DNA from: Neorhizobium galegae
Lineage (GTDB): Bacteria; Pseudomonadota; Alphaproteobacteria; Rhizobiales; Rhizobiaceae
Length of the DNA: 64,000 nucleotides
NCBI RefSeq assembly: GCF_021391675.1
Contig: NZ_CP090095.1
Location: 2,795,501 to 2,859,500, forward strand
Direction of reading: 5' to 3'
The position numbers and the translations under genes were made by a program. Shown here piece by piece: positions 47,815 through 57,340 of the stretch. Position 1 is the stretch's first letter. Each line of letters begins with the position of its first letter. The notes beneath the pieces are model-generated. The model ran no database searches, was not told the origin of the DNA, and saw nothing but the letters and a program-made list of their open reading frames with translations.

Positions 47815-48207
47815 CTAGAATTTGAATGCGAGGTGATGTCCGACAAGCGCCCGGTCGATCGTCACCAGTTGCAGCCCTTCGACCTGGCATTGCGCTAGCA
47901 GAAGCCGATCGAAGGGGTCGCGTGTTTCCGGCTCCGGCTCTGCGGCGGTGATGACATGCGGGATATCGATGCGCAGGATGGTGAGGCCCGCGCCTTCCAG
48001 AACGATCTGCATGTCTTCAAGCGGCACGCCCGGATCAAGCTTTCCTAGGCGGGACTTGATGGCGATCTCCCAGAGGCTGGCGACACTCACGAAACCGGAG
48101 AAATCCGCGGCGCTAATCAGCTTGCTTATGTTTGGGAAACGTTGACGCGTATCGGCACGCAAAATAGCCAGGATGATATGCGTGTCGAGAAGACACGACT
48201 TGCTCAA
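47815..48207 (-). CDS. PIN domain ribonuclease toxin (VapC-type)
   Basis: The 130-residue product is a PIN domain: the acidic residues in CLLDTHIIL (Asp8), SLWEIAIK and RDPFDRLLLAQC form the metal-binding active site. VapC toxins cut RNA and are held by a partner antitoxin. The start overlaps the antitoxin stop by four bases, so the two are translated together. It is convergent with the sugar dehydrogenase (40-base gap). The RNA target is unknown. Type II toxins of this subgroup (VapC22-like, with GKLDPGVPLEDM) often pair with Phd-like antitoxins, as here. Confidence 0.92.
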   Translation of the reverse strand: MSKSCLLDTHIILAILRADTRQRFPNISKLISAADFSGFVSVASLWEIAIKSRLGKLDPGVPLEDMQIVLEGAGLTILRIDIPHVITAAEPEPETRDPFDRLLLAQCQVEGLQLVTIDRALVGHHLAFKF

Positions 48208-48476
48208 GGCAGCGGCCTCAACAGGAAATCTTCCGGCAGCGGATCGTCGAAATCATCCGCAATATATGGAACTGGATTGGTAATACCCCGAGCACGAAGA
48301 TGAGCCTGGATTGCATCCAAATCAATCCCGCCTTTCTTCTTCGGCAACTCTTGATGCGGCACGATATCAAACACCGGCTTCCCGTCCCGTGTCACGGTCA
48401 CGGTCTCGCCCTGCTCCACATCCTGGGCAAATTCGTCGAGACGGTCCTGAGCTTCGCGGATTGATACGGTTTTCAT
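48204..48476 (-). CDS. Phd/YefM-type antitoxin
   Basis: The 90-residue product begins MKTVSIREAQDRLDEFAQDVEQGETVTVTRDGKPV, the standard Phd/YefM DNA-binding domain. Its C-terminal half is acidic and disordered (YIADDFDDPLPEDFL), the part that wraps the toxin. It should repress its operon and neutralise the downstream PIN toxin. The longer open frame around it reaches back into the aminotransferase terminator area and is not coding. The ribosome site before 48476 is weak. Antitoxin-first order with a four-base overlap is typical. Confidence 0.88.
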   Translation of the reverse strand: MKTVSIREAQDRLDEFAQDVEQGETVTVTRDGKPVFDIVPHQELPKKKGGIDLDAIQAHLRARGITNPVPYIADDFDDPLPEDFLLRPLP

Positions 48477-48531
48477 GCCCGAAATGTACGTCCGGTTGCT
48501 GTCATCGTCAACGCAAGTGCTCGAAACAGAA

Positions 48532-49843
<1,312 letters not shown>

Positions 49844-49996
49844 CTATGTCTAAACTATGACGCCGTTTCAAGCACAAAGCTTGAATGCGAGCCATGAAAG
49901 AAGCTGATTAAAACCTTCGAAACCTTGTTTACAGCCGCGTAACCCTTGGCTGCTACAACCGGGAGGGATGGATAACGGAAATCGACGGGCACGGGC

Positions 49997-50947
49997 ATGA
50001 CGCCGAGAAGCATCTTCGCCAATCTGGTTCGCAGCGACAACGGGTCGTTCTCCACCGTCTACGGTCCTTTCCTGCTGCAATCCGCGCTGCAGCCGATCTT
50101 TCGCTCAGGCCCGGAAACCGGCCTTGAAATCGAAGCTTTCGAGGGCCTGCTGCGTGCCTCCCGCGACAGCGAACCGGTCTCGCCGGCCGAATTCTTTCCG
50201 CTCGTTTCACCGGTCGACATGGCCGATGTCGATAGCATCCTGCGCACCATTCACATCTTGAACACCGGTCGGCTGAACCGGTCCCGCGCCGGGATCTTCG
50301 TCAAGTTCCACCCCGGCCTCTTCCGCACGCCGCAGGAAATGCGCCAGGAAGTCGATCGCATCAAGGTCGCCAGCCATGAGGCTGGTCTCGCGCCTGATCG
50401 GATCGTCTGCGAAATCTCCGAAAGATCCGGCGCATCCGACGATATTGTAGTCGCCTTCACCGAGCACATGCAGGCGGTCGGTTTCCGCATCGCGATCGAC
50501 GACTATGGCGCCCGCGATTCCGATCTTGACCGGCTGAAGCGCATCAAACCGGACTACGTGAAGTTCGAGGCTTCCTGGGTGCGCGACTTCCTCGACAATT
50601 CTGCCGGTTACGCGCTGCTGCGCGTCATCGTCCGACAGATGCTCGACGATGGTATCGAACCGATCTTCGAAGGGCTCGAAGAGCTTTGGCAGGTGGATCT
50701 CTGCGAAGAGCTCGGCGTGCCGCTGATGCAGGGTTATGCCCTGGCGCGGCCCGAACTCGCTCCGACGACATTCAACGAGAGCTTTCCGGAAAGCCTGGCC
50801 GACTTCGCGCCACTCCAGACAACCGGCAACGAAAACACGCTCGGCGTCAGCCGGGCCGCCGCAGCGCTACCTCCTCCGGCCTTGGCCAAACCGGTATTCG
50901 CAAGGCCTGTCCGCGCTTTTGGCCGCCGGCAATCCAGCGGCGAGTAG
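49997..50947 (+). CDS. EAL-domain protein with a substituted metal ligand
   Basis: The 316-residue product has an EAL phosphodiesterase-like domain (about 25-255) followed by a short Ala/Pro tail. Compared with active enzymes: Glu49 of the EAL loop is kept (EGLLR), Glu139 (EISERSG), Asp168-Asp169 (DDYGARDSD), Lys189, Glu225 and Gln245 (QGYALARP) are kept. The Asn that normally ligates metal (N in the SINLSP-like strand) is Lys103 here (FVKFHP). Loss of cyclic-di-GMP hydrolysis is therefore likely; it may bind the nucleotide or a partner. No membrane segment or GGDEF domain. Monocistronic. Confidence 0.88.
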   Translation: MTPRSIFANLVRSDNGSFSTVYGPFLLQSALQPIFRSGPETGLEIEAFEGLLRASRDSEPVSPAEFFPLVSPVDMADVDSILRTIHILNTGRLNRSRAGIFVKFHPGLFRTPQEMRQEVDRIKVASHEAGLAPDRIVCEISERSGASDDIVVAFTEHMQAVGFRIAIDDYGARDSDLDRLKRIKPDYVKFEASWVRDFLDNSAGYALLRVIVRQMLDDGIEPIFEGLEELWQVDLCEELGVPLMQGYALARPELAPTTFNESFPESLADFAPLQTTGNENTLGVSRAAAALPPPALAKPVFARPVRAFGRRQSSGE

Positions 50948-51477
50948 TACCAGCAGACCGCGGATTTCACGCTGGGGATGCGTATCGCTTTCGTCTGCAA
51001 TATCGGACCGGAATGCGCTCCGACCTCATTCAGAGACATGAGCGGCAAAAATTTTTCTTTTCGCGCCATTTGCCCCAAAACGGTACAGGAGAAGGTTAGC
51101 AAAGCATTGCCAGCGATGGAATCGCATTGCCGCACCATCAGGAAAGGCTCAAAGCCCGCATTTTCCGGGGGTTCCCGCGATTTGTAATTTGCCATTGTGG
51201 CGACAATTCAAAAAACTTTTTCTTGCCAATTTTCAATAAACACAGCACTCTGTGCAAGTTCGGGCAATTTACGAGCATGGGAAGACCTATAATGACGCGC
51301 TCCGAAGGCGCTAAGACTTCGGGCGGTAGGCCGGGGGCGGAGATTTCAAAGCAATTCCTGCCGGTCATCGCGGTAAAGACAGGGACCCTTTCTTAAAGCT
51401 GCCTGCCGCCGCCCTTAGGGGCTACACTGTGATGCTGTCCGCCGCTGAACACGGACAGAGAGAAAAGGACCTGCTGC
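50948..51477. other. Long leader/intergenic region before the cold-shock gene
   Basis: No convincing gene lies in these 530 bases. An A+T-rich portion at about 51190-51260 may hold a promoter. Near the gene a hairpin CTGTCCG (51435-51441)/CGGACAG (51452-51458) precedes the AAGGA ribosome site. Long leaders with such structure are usual for cold-shock genes. A frame at 51127-51396 has no recognisable features. Confidence 0.5.
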
Positions 51478-51693
51478 ATGGCCGAGACTGGCACTGTAAA
51501 ATTCTTCAATACCGACAAAGGCTTCGGCTTTATCAAGCCTGACAATGGTGGCGCCGATATCTTTGTGCATATCTCTGCCGTACAGGCTTCTGGCCTGTCC
51601 GGATTGTCTGAAAACCAGAAAGTAAGCTTCGACACGGAACCGGATCGTCGCGGCAAAGGCCCCAAGGCCGTCAATCTGCAGATCGCCGGCTAA
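51478..51693 (+). CDS. Cold-shock (CspA-type) RNA chaperone
   Basis: The 71-residue product is one cold-shock domain: TGTVKFFNTDKGFGFIKPD includes RNP1 (KGFGFI) and ADIFVHISAV is RNP2. It binds single-stranded RNA and melts secondary structure when cold or in the stationary phase. AAGGA lies 8 bases ahead of the ATG. The long leader with a hairpin suggests post-transcriptional control. A strong terminator follows directly. Family members are often present in many copies in rhizobia. Confidence 0.97.
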   Translation: MAETGTVKFFNTDKGFGFIKPDNGGADIFVHISAVQASGLSGLSENQKVSFDTEPDRRGKGPKAVNLQIAG

Positions 51694-51724
51694 GCCTCCA
51701 GAGGCTTGCCATTTCGAGTTGAAG

Positions 51725-51749
51725 CCCGGCAGAGATGCCGGGTTTTTTT
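51725..51749 (+). terminator. Terminator of the cold-shock gene
   Basis: CCCGGCA (51725-51731) and TGCCGGG (51736-51742) with a 4-base GAGA loop are followed by seven T (51743-51749). The run ends against the stop of the convergent hydrolase gene. Confidence 0.88.
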
Positions 51750-52425
51750 AAACCGAGGTGTGTTGCGGCTTCGATCCGCCGAGGCCGCGCAGGAATGGAT
51801 TTGTGCGCCGTTCGTCGCCGATCCGACTGCCCGGCCCGTGGCCGCAGATGAACCCGACCTCGTCCCCGAGCGGCAGAACCTTGTCGCGGATCGAAGCGAG
51901 CAGCGTATCGTGATCTCCGCCCGGCAGGTCCGTGCGCCCGATCGAGCCGTTGAACAGCACGTCGCCGAGATGCGCGAAACCCTGGGCACGGTTGTAATAG
52001 ATCACGTGCCCGGGCGCATGTCCGGGGCAATGGAAGATCTCGAAAACATGCTCGCCGAACGAAACCTTGTCTCCTTCGTTGAGCCAGCGGTCCGGCAAGA
52101 CGTTGCGCACCTCCATCTTGACCCCGAATTTTTCCGCCTGCGTCTCCAGGCGCTGCAGCAGCGGCAGGTCCGCCTCGTGGGGGCCGATCACCTGGATGCC
52201 GAGCGCCTCGCGCAATTCGTCGGCGCCGCCCGCATGGTCGATGTGCCCGTGCGTCAGCCAGATTTCCGTGGCCGTAATACCGTTTTCCTTGATGACCTGA
52301 AGGATGGTCGGCACGTCGCCGCCCGGATCGACGACAACGCCCTGCTTGGTCTCCTCGTCGAAGAGGATCGTGCAGTTCTGCTGGAATGGTGTAACCGGAA
52401 TGATACCGGCCTGTAACTTGCCCAT
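51748..52425 (-). CDS. Metallo-beta-lactamase fold hydrolase (GloB-like)
   Basis: The 225-residue product has the MBL fold with the metal motif THGHIDHAGG (His59, His61, Asp63, His64), then CPGHAPGHV and GDVLFNGSIGRTD, the further metal ligands, and a C-terminal GHGPGSRIGDERRTNP. The pattern resembles short glyoxalase II-like or persulfide dioxygenase-like hydrolases rather than true lactamases; the substrate is unknown. It is cytosolic. It is convergent with the cold-shock gene, sharing its terminator region. Confidence 0.9.
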   Translation of the reverse strand: MGKLQAGIIPVTPFQQNCTILFDEETKQGVVVDPGGDVPTILQVIKENGITATEIWLTHGHIDHAGGADELREALGIQVIGPHEADLPLLQRLETQAEKFGVKMEVRNVLPDRWLNEGDKVSFGEHVFEIFHCPGHAPGHVIYYNRAQGFAHLGDVLFNGSIGRTDLPGGDHDTLLASIRDKVLPLGDEVGFICGHGPGSRIGDERRTNPFLRGLGGSKPQHTSV

Positions 52426-52495
52426 GATGCCTCGGCCTGAACGATGATGCTTGCCGGGATATACCGATAAACGGAGGGCATTTCAGCCGAAAAGA

Positions 52496-52717
52496 TCAAT
52501 TCGAGGCAAGGGTCGTGTAATGCGCGTTGGCGGAAACCGGCGGCGCTAGCGATACGGTGGCGATTAGGAAGGCCGCAATCGCGATCTTCAGCACGAAAAC
52601 GGTCACCAGCACGCTTCTGAGCGGATTGGCCGCGCCGGATGTTTCCATCCTGATCGGCGGCAGTGCGCTGAAGGTCTGGGCGGTGAAGGTCTGGGCGGTC
52701 ACGCTCGGGTTCGTCAT
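52496..52717 (-). CDS. Small single-helix membrane protein, unknown function
   Basis: The 73-residue product has a short repeat (TAQTFTAQTFSA) at residues 8-19 and one hydrophobic helix (about 35-57). In DNA this is a near-perfect 15-base tandem repeat at about 52673-52704. A GGAGAAA site lies right before the ATG, which supports translation. I recognise no family. It could be a regulatory micro-membrane protein or an unstable frame. Confidence 0.5.
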   Translation of the reverse strand: MTNPSVTAQTFTAQTFSALPPIRMETSGAANPLRSVLVTVFVLKIAIAAFLIATVSLAPPVSANAHYTTLASN

Positions 52718-52884
52718 GGGTTTCTCCGGTGCTTATGGCGGGGACAATGGGTTGGCGGCACAAAGGTTCCGTACCCCATTCTAGCTGTGGCACCCCCGCC
52801 ACAGCTTGCAGAATCCGCCCGCATTCGGCGGAACCACCCGGACATGCGGGTGTTACCCTGCCAGTCAACATGAGGAGAAAATCC

Positions 52885-53517
52885 ATGACGACTTGGTTGA
52901 AATGCCCGGAATTGAAGTGGCTTGGCCTCGGCGCCGTCCTTTCGGCGCTTGCCTTGCCCGCCCAGGCGCAGATGACCACCACCACCGCCTCTGACATCAT
53001 CGTCCGCTCAGGTCCCGGCCAGAACTATCCCGAGATCGGGATGGCCACCCGCGGCAGCCCCGCCATGATGGACGGTTGCCTCCAGGGGAGCAAATGGTGC
53101 CGCATCGACGTCAACGGCATGCGCGGCTGGGTCTATGCGGAATACCTGACGATCCGCCACAACGGCTCGGCGGTCGCGGTCGAGGAATACCGCACCCAGT
53201 ATGAAGTACCGTCCGTCACCTATGAGACGACCGCAAGCGTCGCTCCGCCCGCCGCCGTTCCGGGTCCGGGGGATGTCCTGCTCGGCCCGGTCGGTGCGGT
53301 CGAGGCCGTCGAACCGCCGGAAACCGTCATCAGCTACATCGAGGAGCACCCGGTCCGGCCGGTCTATGTCCGCAACGAAGTGGCGATCGGCGCGACGTTG
53401 CCCCCCGAGGTCGTGATCCAGCAAGTGCCGGACTACGATTACGATTACGTCGTCGTCAACGACCGCCCGGTTCTTGTCGATCCCGGCACCCGCCGTATCG
53501 TCCACATCTACGATTGA
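52885..53517 (+). CDS. Secreted SH3-domain and DUF1236 protein
   Basis: The 210-residue product has a signal peptide (WLGLGAVLSALALPAQAQ, cleavage near residue 29), a bacterial SH3 domain (about 35-90: TTASDIIVRSGPGQNYPEIGMATRGSPAMMDGCLQGSKWCRIDVNGMRGWVYAEYL) and a C-terminal DUF1236 segment (VVVNDRPVLVDPGTRRIVHIY). Such proteins are common in the rhizobial periplasm and may bind peptidoglycan. The start at 52885 has GAGGAGAAA 7 bases upstream. Two cysteines in the SH3 part may form a disulfide. Confidence 0.9.
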   Translation: MTTWLKCPELKWLGLGAVLSALALPAQAQMTTTTASDIIVRSGPGQNYPEIGMATRGSPAMMDGCLQGSKWCRIDVNGMRGWVYAEYLTIRHNGSAVAVEEYRTQYEVPSVTYETTASVAPPAAVPGPGDVLLGPVGAVEAVEPPETVISYIEEHPVRPVYVRNEVAIGATLPPEVVIQQVPDYDYDYVVVNDRPVLVDPGTRRIVHIYD

Positions 53518-53529
53518 GCTCCACCGTGA

Positions 53530-53554
53530 AAGGGCGCTGTTCGGCAGCGCCCTT
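53530..53554 (+). terminator. Terminator after the SH3/DUF1236 gene
   Basis: AAGGGCGCTG (53530-53539) pairs with CAGCGCCCTT (53545-53554) across a 5-base loop. TCTCC follows, so the T-run is weak, but the position fits. Confidence 0.65.
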
Positions 53555-53721
53555 CTCCGTGGCTCGCAGCACCCGCCCTTCCCAACAAATGCTGTTGATT
53601 GTTCAGCCTGATCGCGCTTTATGACGTGCGGCAGGTTACAGTGCGAGATCGGCAATAAGAGCTTCGGCCCCAAGATCTTCGGACCCTGGGGCAAGCAGCC
53701 AAAAAGGGAAAGGAAACGCGA

Positions 53722-54237
53722 GTGTCGCGCGCATCGACGGGAAAAGCCGTCAAGAAGGTCATGCCGACAATGCCGGCAGTCGACGAAGCCCAGATCGACT
53801 TCGAGACCATCGAACTGCTTTTCTTCGCCTACCGCGATTTCGTGTCCGACCCGGATGCGATCCTCGCCAAGATCGGCATGGGCCGCGCCCACCATCGCGT
53901 CGTCTATTTCGTCTGCCGCCAGCCGGGGATGATGGTCACCGACCTGCTCGATACGCTGCAGATCACCAAGCAGAGCCTTGCGCGCGTTCTCAAGCAGCTG
54001 ATCGAATCGGGTTATATTCGCCAGATGGCCGGCGCCAAGGATCGCCGCCAGCGCAGGCTCTACCCGACGCTTGCCGGCCGTGAACTGGCGCTCGCCCTTT
54101 CCGAGCCGCAATCGCGCCGTATCGCTCGCGCCATGGAGGAGCTGACCCCGGACACGCGGGCCTCGGTCAAGGAATTCCTGCGCCGCATGCGCGGCCGCGA
54201 CGAAAGCCTCGAGCCTATCGACAGCGACTTGGATTAA
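53722..54237 (+). CDS. MarR family transcriptional regulator (PetP-like)
   Basis: The 171-residue product has a winged helix-turn-helix of the MarR type (MVTDLLDTLQITKQSLARVLKQLIESGYIRQMAGAKDRRQRRLYPTLAGRELA, about 75-128). It starts at a GTG with AAGGAA ahead. It is followed, after 14 bases, by an OmpR-type response regulator and then a histidine kinase. The MarR-plus-response-regulator order recalls petP-petR of Rhodobacter capsulatus; this link is by arrangement only. Confidence 0.9.
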   Translation: MSRASTGKAVKKVMPTMPAVDEAQIDFETIELLFFAYRDFVSDPDAILAKIGMGRAHHRVVYFVCRQPGMMVTDLLDTLQITKQSLARVLKQLIESGYIRQMAGAKDRRQRRLYPTLAGRELALALSEPQSRRIARAMEELTPDTRASVKEFLRRMRGRDESLEPIDSDLD

Positions 54238-54251
54238 GTGGGACCTTTGAG

Positions 54252-54950
54252 ATGACGACACCGCCCCCTTCCGATGATGCACCTCATCTTCTCGTCGTCG
54301 ATGACGACACGCGCATCCGCGATCTTCTGAACCGCTACCTGATGGAACAGGGTTTTCGCGTCACCGTCGCGGGCGACGCCGCGGAAGCCCGCCGCAAGCT
54401 CGAAGGCCTGCATTTCGACCTCATCATTCTCGACGTGATGATGCCCGGCGAATCCGGCATTTCGCTCACCCAGTCGCTCTACCAGAAGAAGACGGTTCCG
54501 GTGATCCTGCTGACGGCCCGCGCCGAATCGGAATCCCGTATCGCCGGTCTCGAAGCCGGCGCCGACGACTATCTGTCGAAACCCTTCGATCCGCGCGAAC
54601 TGGTGCTGCGCATCAACAACATCCTGCGCCGCAGCACCTCGCCCGATACGCCGAAAATCGAGCAGATCATGTTCGGCCCCTTCACCTTCTCGATCCCGCG
54701 CAAGGAATTGCGCAAGGCCGCCGAGACCATAAGGCTGACGGATCGCGAACAGGAGATCATGCTGCTCTTCGCGCTGCGCGCCGGCGACACCATTCCCCGC
54801 CACGAGCTGATCGGCGACGATGCCGAAGTCGGCGAACGCACGATCGACGTGCAGATCAATCGTTTGCGGCGTAAGATCGAGGAGGATCCGGCCAACCCCG
54901 TCTATCTCCAGACGGTGCGCGGCATCGGATACAGGCTGAGTATCGATTAG
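54252..54950 (+). CDS. OmpR-family response regulator
   Basis: The 232-residue product has a receiver domain (10-125) with acidic pocket Asp18-Asp19, phospho-acceptor Asp61 (LIILDVMMPGESG) and Lys110 (YLSKPFD). A winged-helix OmpR output domain follows (about 140-230: LTDREQEIMLLFALRAGDTIPRHELIGDDAEVGERTIDVQINRLRRKIEEDP). It is 14 bases after the MarR gene and 32 before the kinase gene, so the three form an operon. Likely targets are unknown. Confidence 0.95.
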   Translation: MTTPPPSDDAPHLLVVDDDTRIRDLLNRYLMEQGFRVTVAGDAAEARRKLEGLHFDLIILDVMMPGESGISLTQSLYQKKTVPVILLTARAESESRIAGLEAGADDYLSKPFDPRELVLRINNILRRSTSPDTPKIEQIMFGPFTFSIPRKELRKAAETIRLTDREQEIMLLFALRAGDTIPRHELIGDDAEVGERTIDVQINRLRRKIEEDPANPVYLQTVRGIGYRLSID

Positions 54951-54982
54951 CCGGGAAGAGACCGGCACAGGCTGAAGGCAGA

Positions 54983-56362
54983 ATGGCACTTTTCGACCCT
55001 CTGAAGCGCGACATGGACCGGCTCACCTTGCCGGGCTGGCGCCCGATGACCCGCTGGCTGCGCCGCCGCCTGCCGACCGGCCTCTACACCCGTTCGCTTC
55101 TGATCGTCATCCTGCCGATGCTGCTGCTGCAGGGCATCGTCGCCTCCGTCTTCATGGAACGGCACTGGCGCATGGTGACCGAACGCCTGTCGGAAGGCAC
55201 CGTCCGTGACATCGCCGGCATTATCGAGGTGATCCAGGCCTACCCGCAGGACAGCAACTACGACGTGGTGAGCCGCATCGCCAATGACGCGCTGAACCTC
55301 ACCATCGCCGTCGAGGAAAACGGCCAGCTGCCGCCGCCCCGCCCCCGCCCCTTCTTCGCCATCCTCGACGACATTCTCGCCGAACAGATCACCCGCCAGA
55401 TCCAGATGCCCTTCTGGATCGACACGATCGGAGACAGCCGGCTTGTCGAGATCCGTATCAAGTTCGATACCAGGGTGCTGCGCGTCTTCGTCCGCCGCGG
55501 TTCCACCTATGCCTCCAACACCCATATCTTCCTCGTCTGGATGATCGGCGCCGCCGTCGTGCTGGTGATCATTTCCATCCTTTTCCTGCGCGGCCAGATT
55601 CGGCCGATCCTGACGCTCGCGCGTGCTGCCGAAAGCTTCGGCAAGGGACAGAAGACCGACGGTTTCGCTCCCCGCGGCGCTGACGAGATCCGCCGCGCCG
55701 GCCTTGCCTTCATCCAGATGCGCGAGCGCATCGAGCGGCAGATGGAACAGCGCACCGCCATGCTCGCAGGCATCAGCCACGACTTGAGGACCATCCTCAC
55801 CCGGTTCAAGCTGCAGCTGGCGCTTGCCGGCGACAAGCCGGAACTGGCCGGCATGGGCCAGGATGCCGACGACATGCAATCGATGCTGGAAGGTTATCTC
55901 GCCTTCGCCAAGGGCGAAGCGGAAGAAGATTTCGGCGAACTGCGGTTGAGCGAGCTGCTTGAAAAGCTCCAGTCGGACTTCGCGCTGCACGGCAAGACCA
56001 TGACCTACGAGATCGACGGCGAGGACGAGATCGCGGTGCGGCCGAATGCCTTCGCCCGGCTTGTCGGCAACCTCGTGTCCAACAGCGAGCGTTACGCCAA
56101 GACGCTCCATGTGGATGCACGGCATAGCGCCAAGTGGCTGACGTTGACGCTCGACGACGACGGTCCGGGCATTCCGCCGCAATCGCGCGAGGACGTCTTC
56201 AAGCCGTTCTACCGCCTGGACGAGGCCCGCAACCTCAATGCGTCCGGCACCGGCCTCGGCCTTGCGATCGCCCGTGACATCGCCCGCGCCCATGGCGGCA
56301 ACGTCACGCTCGCCGACAGCCCCCGCGGCGGCTTGCGCGCCGTCGTGCGCGTCCCCGCCTGA
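54983..56362 (+). CDS. EnvZ-type membrane sensor histidine kinase
   Basis: The 459-residue product has two membrane helices (about 38-58 and 184-203) around a periplasmic sensor of about 120 residues, HAMP (about 203-255), a dimerisation domain and a C-terminal ATPase. The phospho-accepting His266 is in LAGISHDLRTILTRFK; the residue after the Thr is Ile instead of the usual Pro. The N box is NLVSNSERYA, then DDDGPGIPP and GTGLGLAIARD. It phosphorylates the adjacent OmpR-type regulator. The signal is unknown. Start by position; ribosome site weak. Confidence 0.93.
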   Translation: MALFDPLKRDMDRLTLPGWRPMTRWLRRRLPTGLYTRSLLIVILPMLLLQGIVASVFMERHWRMVTERLSEGTVRDIAGIIEVIQAYPQDSNYDVVSRIANDALNLTIAVEENGQLPPPRPRPFFAILDDILAEQITRQIQMPFWIDTIGDSRLVEIRIKFDTRVLRVFVRRGSTYASNTHIFLVWMIGAAVVLVIISILFLRGQIRPILTLARAAESFGKGQKTDGFAPRGADEIRRAGLAFIQMRERIERQMEQRTAMLAGISHDLRTILTRFKLQLALAGDKPELAGMGQDADDMQSMLEGYLAFAKGEAEEDFGELRLSELLEKLQSDFALHGKTMTYEIDGEDEIAVRPNAFARLVGNLVSNSERYAKTLHVDARHSAKWLTLTLDDDGPGIPPQSREDVFKPFYRLDEARNLNASGTGLGLAIARDIARAHGGNVTLADSPRGGLRAVVRVPA

Positions 56363-56377
56363 TCTTTCGAGGAACCG

Positions 56378-56960
56378 ATGCCGATCGACCTTTCCCACAT
56401 GACCTGGCTGAACCCGCCGCCGGAAAGCCGTGAGGAGAATGGCAGCCTGGTCGCCCGCTCCGGCTTCGAGACCGACTTCTGGCAGGGCACCTATTACGGC
56501 TTTCACCGCGACAGCGGCCACTTCCTCCATAGGGCCCCGAAGCGGCGACTTCATCGCCGAAACTTCCTTCGTCGGCCGCTACGAGGCGCTCTACGACCAG
56601 GCGGGCCTGATGATCCGCCATGACGAAAAACACTGGATGAAATGCGGTGTCGAATTCACCGATGGCGCCCGCCATTTCAGCGTGGTGGTGACCAACGGCC
56701 ACTCCGACTGGTCCGCTTTCCGCCTCACCGACGATTTCGAGGAAATCTCCGTCCGCGTCACCCGCATGGGCGACGCCCTCTTCGTCCAGTACCGAACCGA
56801 CACGCAGCCGGATTGGCGAATGGCGCGGCTCGCGTTCTTCCCACCCGAGCTCGCCGACCTCTCCGTCGGCATGACCTTCTGCTCGCCGCAGCGCGAAGGC
56901 TTCGAGGCGGAATTCCGGTCGTTCGATCTGACCGACGTCAAAAGCCGCGATATTCACTGA
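56378..56960 (+). pseudogene. DUF1349 protein broken by a one-base frameshift
   Basis: Residues from 56378 onwards (MTWLNPPPES...FETDFWQGTYYGFHRDSGHFLHRAP) match the first third of a DUF1349 (concanavalin-like) protein, then the frame is lost. The rest of the domain (GDFIAETSFVGRYEALYDQAGLMIRHDEKHWMKCGVEF...) continues in the next frame from about 56544 to 56960. One extra base around CCCC at 56535-56538 or nearby would explain it. The complete protein would be about 193 residues. Either a pseudogene or a sequencing error; function unknown. Confidence 0.85.
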
Positions 56961-56988
56961 CGATCTGCCCAGCGCATCAGCGCTCGGG

Positions 56989-57330
56989 CTACATCAGCTT
57001 CCGGCCGTTCGGCACCGGCTGCTCGACGTCAGCCAGCACGATCGCACCGTTTTCGTCCTCGAAGCCGAGGGTCAGCACTTCCGAGCGGAACGGGCCGATC
57101 TGCCGCGGCGGGAAATTGACGACGCCGAGCACCTGCCGGCCGACCAGCGTTTCCGGCGTATAATGCACGGTGATCTGCGCCGAGGATTTCCTGATGCCGA
57201 TTTCCGGACCGAAATCGATCTTCAGCTTGAACGCTGGCTTGCGGGCTTCCGGAAACGGCTCGACCTCAATGATCGTGCCGACGCGGATATCGACTCTTTC
57301 GAAGTCGCCATAGGTGATGTCTTCAGCCAT
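56989..57330 (-). CDS. CsaA-type tRNA-binding protein
   Basis: The 113-residue product has the EMAP-II/OB-fold tRNA-binding domain: [35 protein letters not shown], then [39 protein letters not shown]. This matches CsaA, a small protein linked with chaperone or secretion activity and with tRNA binding. It is in the same direction as proC and ybjN, 11 bases after proC, so it may be in their operon. Its exact role is uncertain. Confidence 0.9.
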   Translation of the reverse strand: MAEDITYGDFERVDIRVGTIIEVEPFPEARKPAFKLKIDFGPEIGIRKSSAQITVHYTPETLVGRQVLGVVNFPPRQIGPFRSEVLTLGFEDENGAIVLADVEQPVPNGRKLM

Positions 57331-57340
57331 TCGAATTTAC

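Noticed and set aside
51127..51396. 89-codon frame before the cold-shock gene
   Set aside because: No ribosome site, family or membrane/signal features; probably leader DNA.
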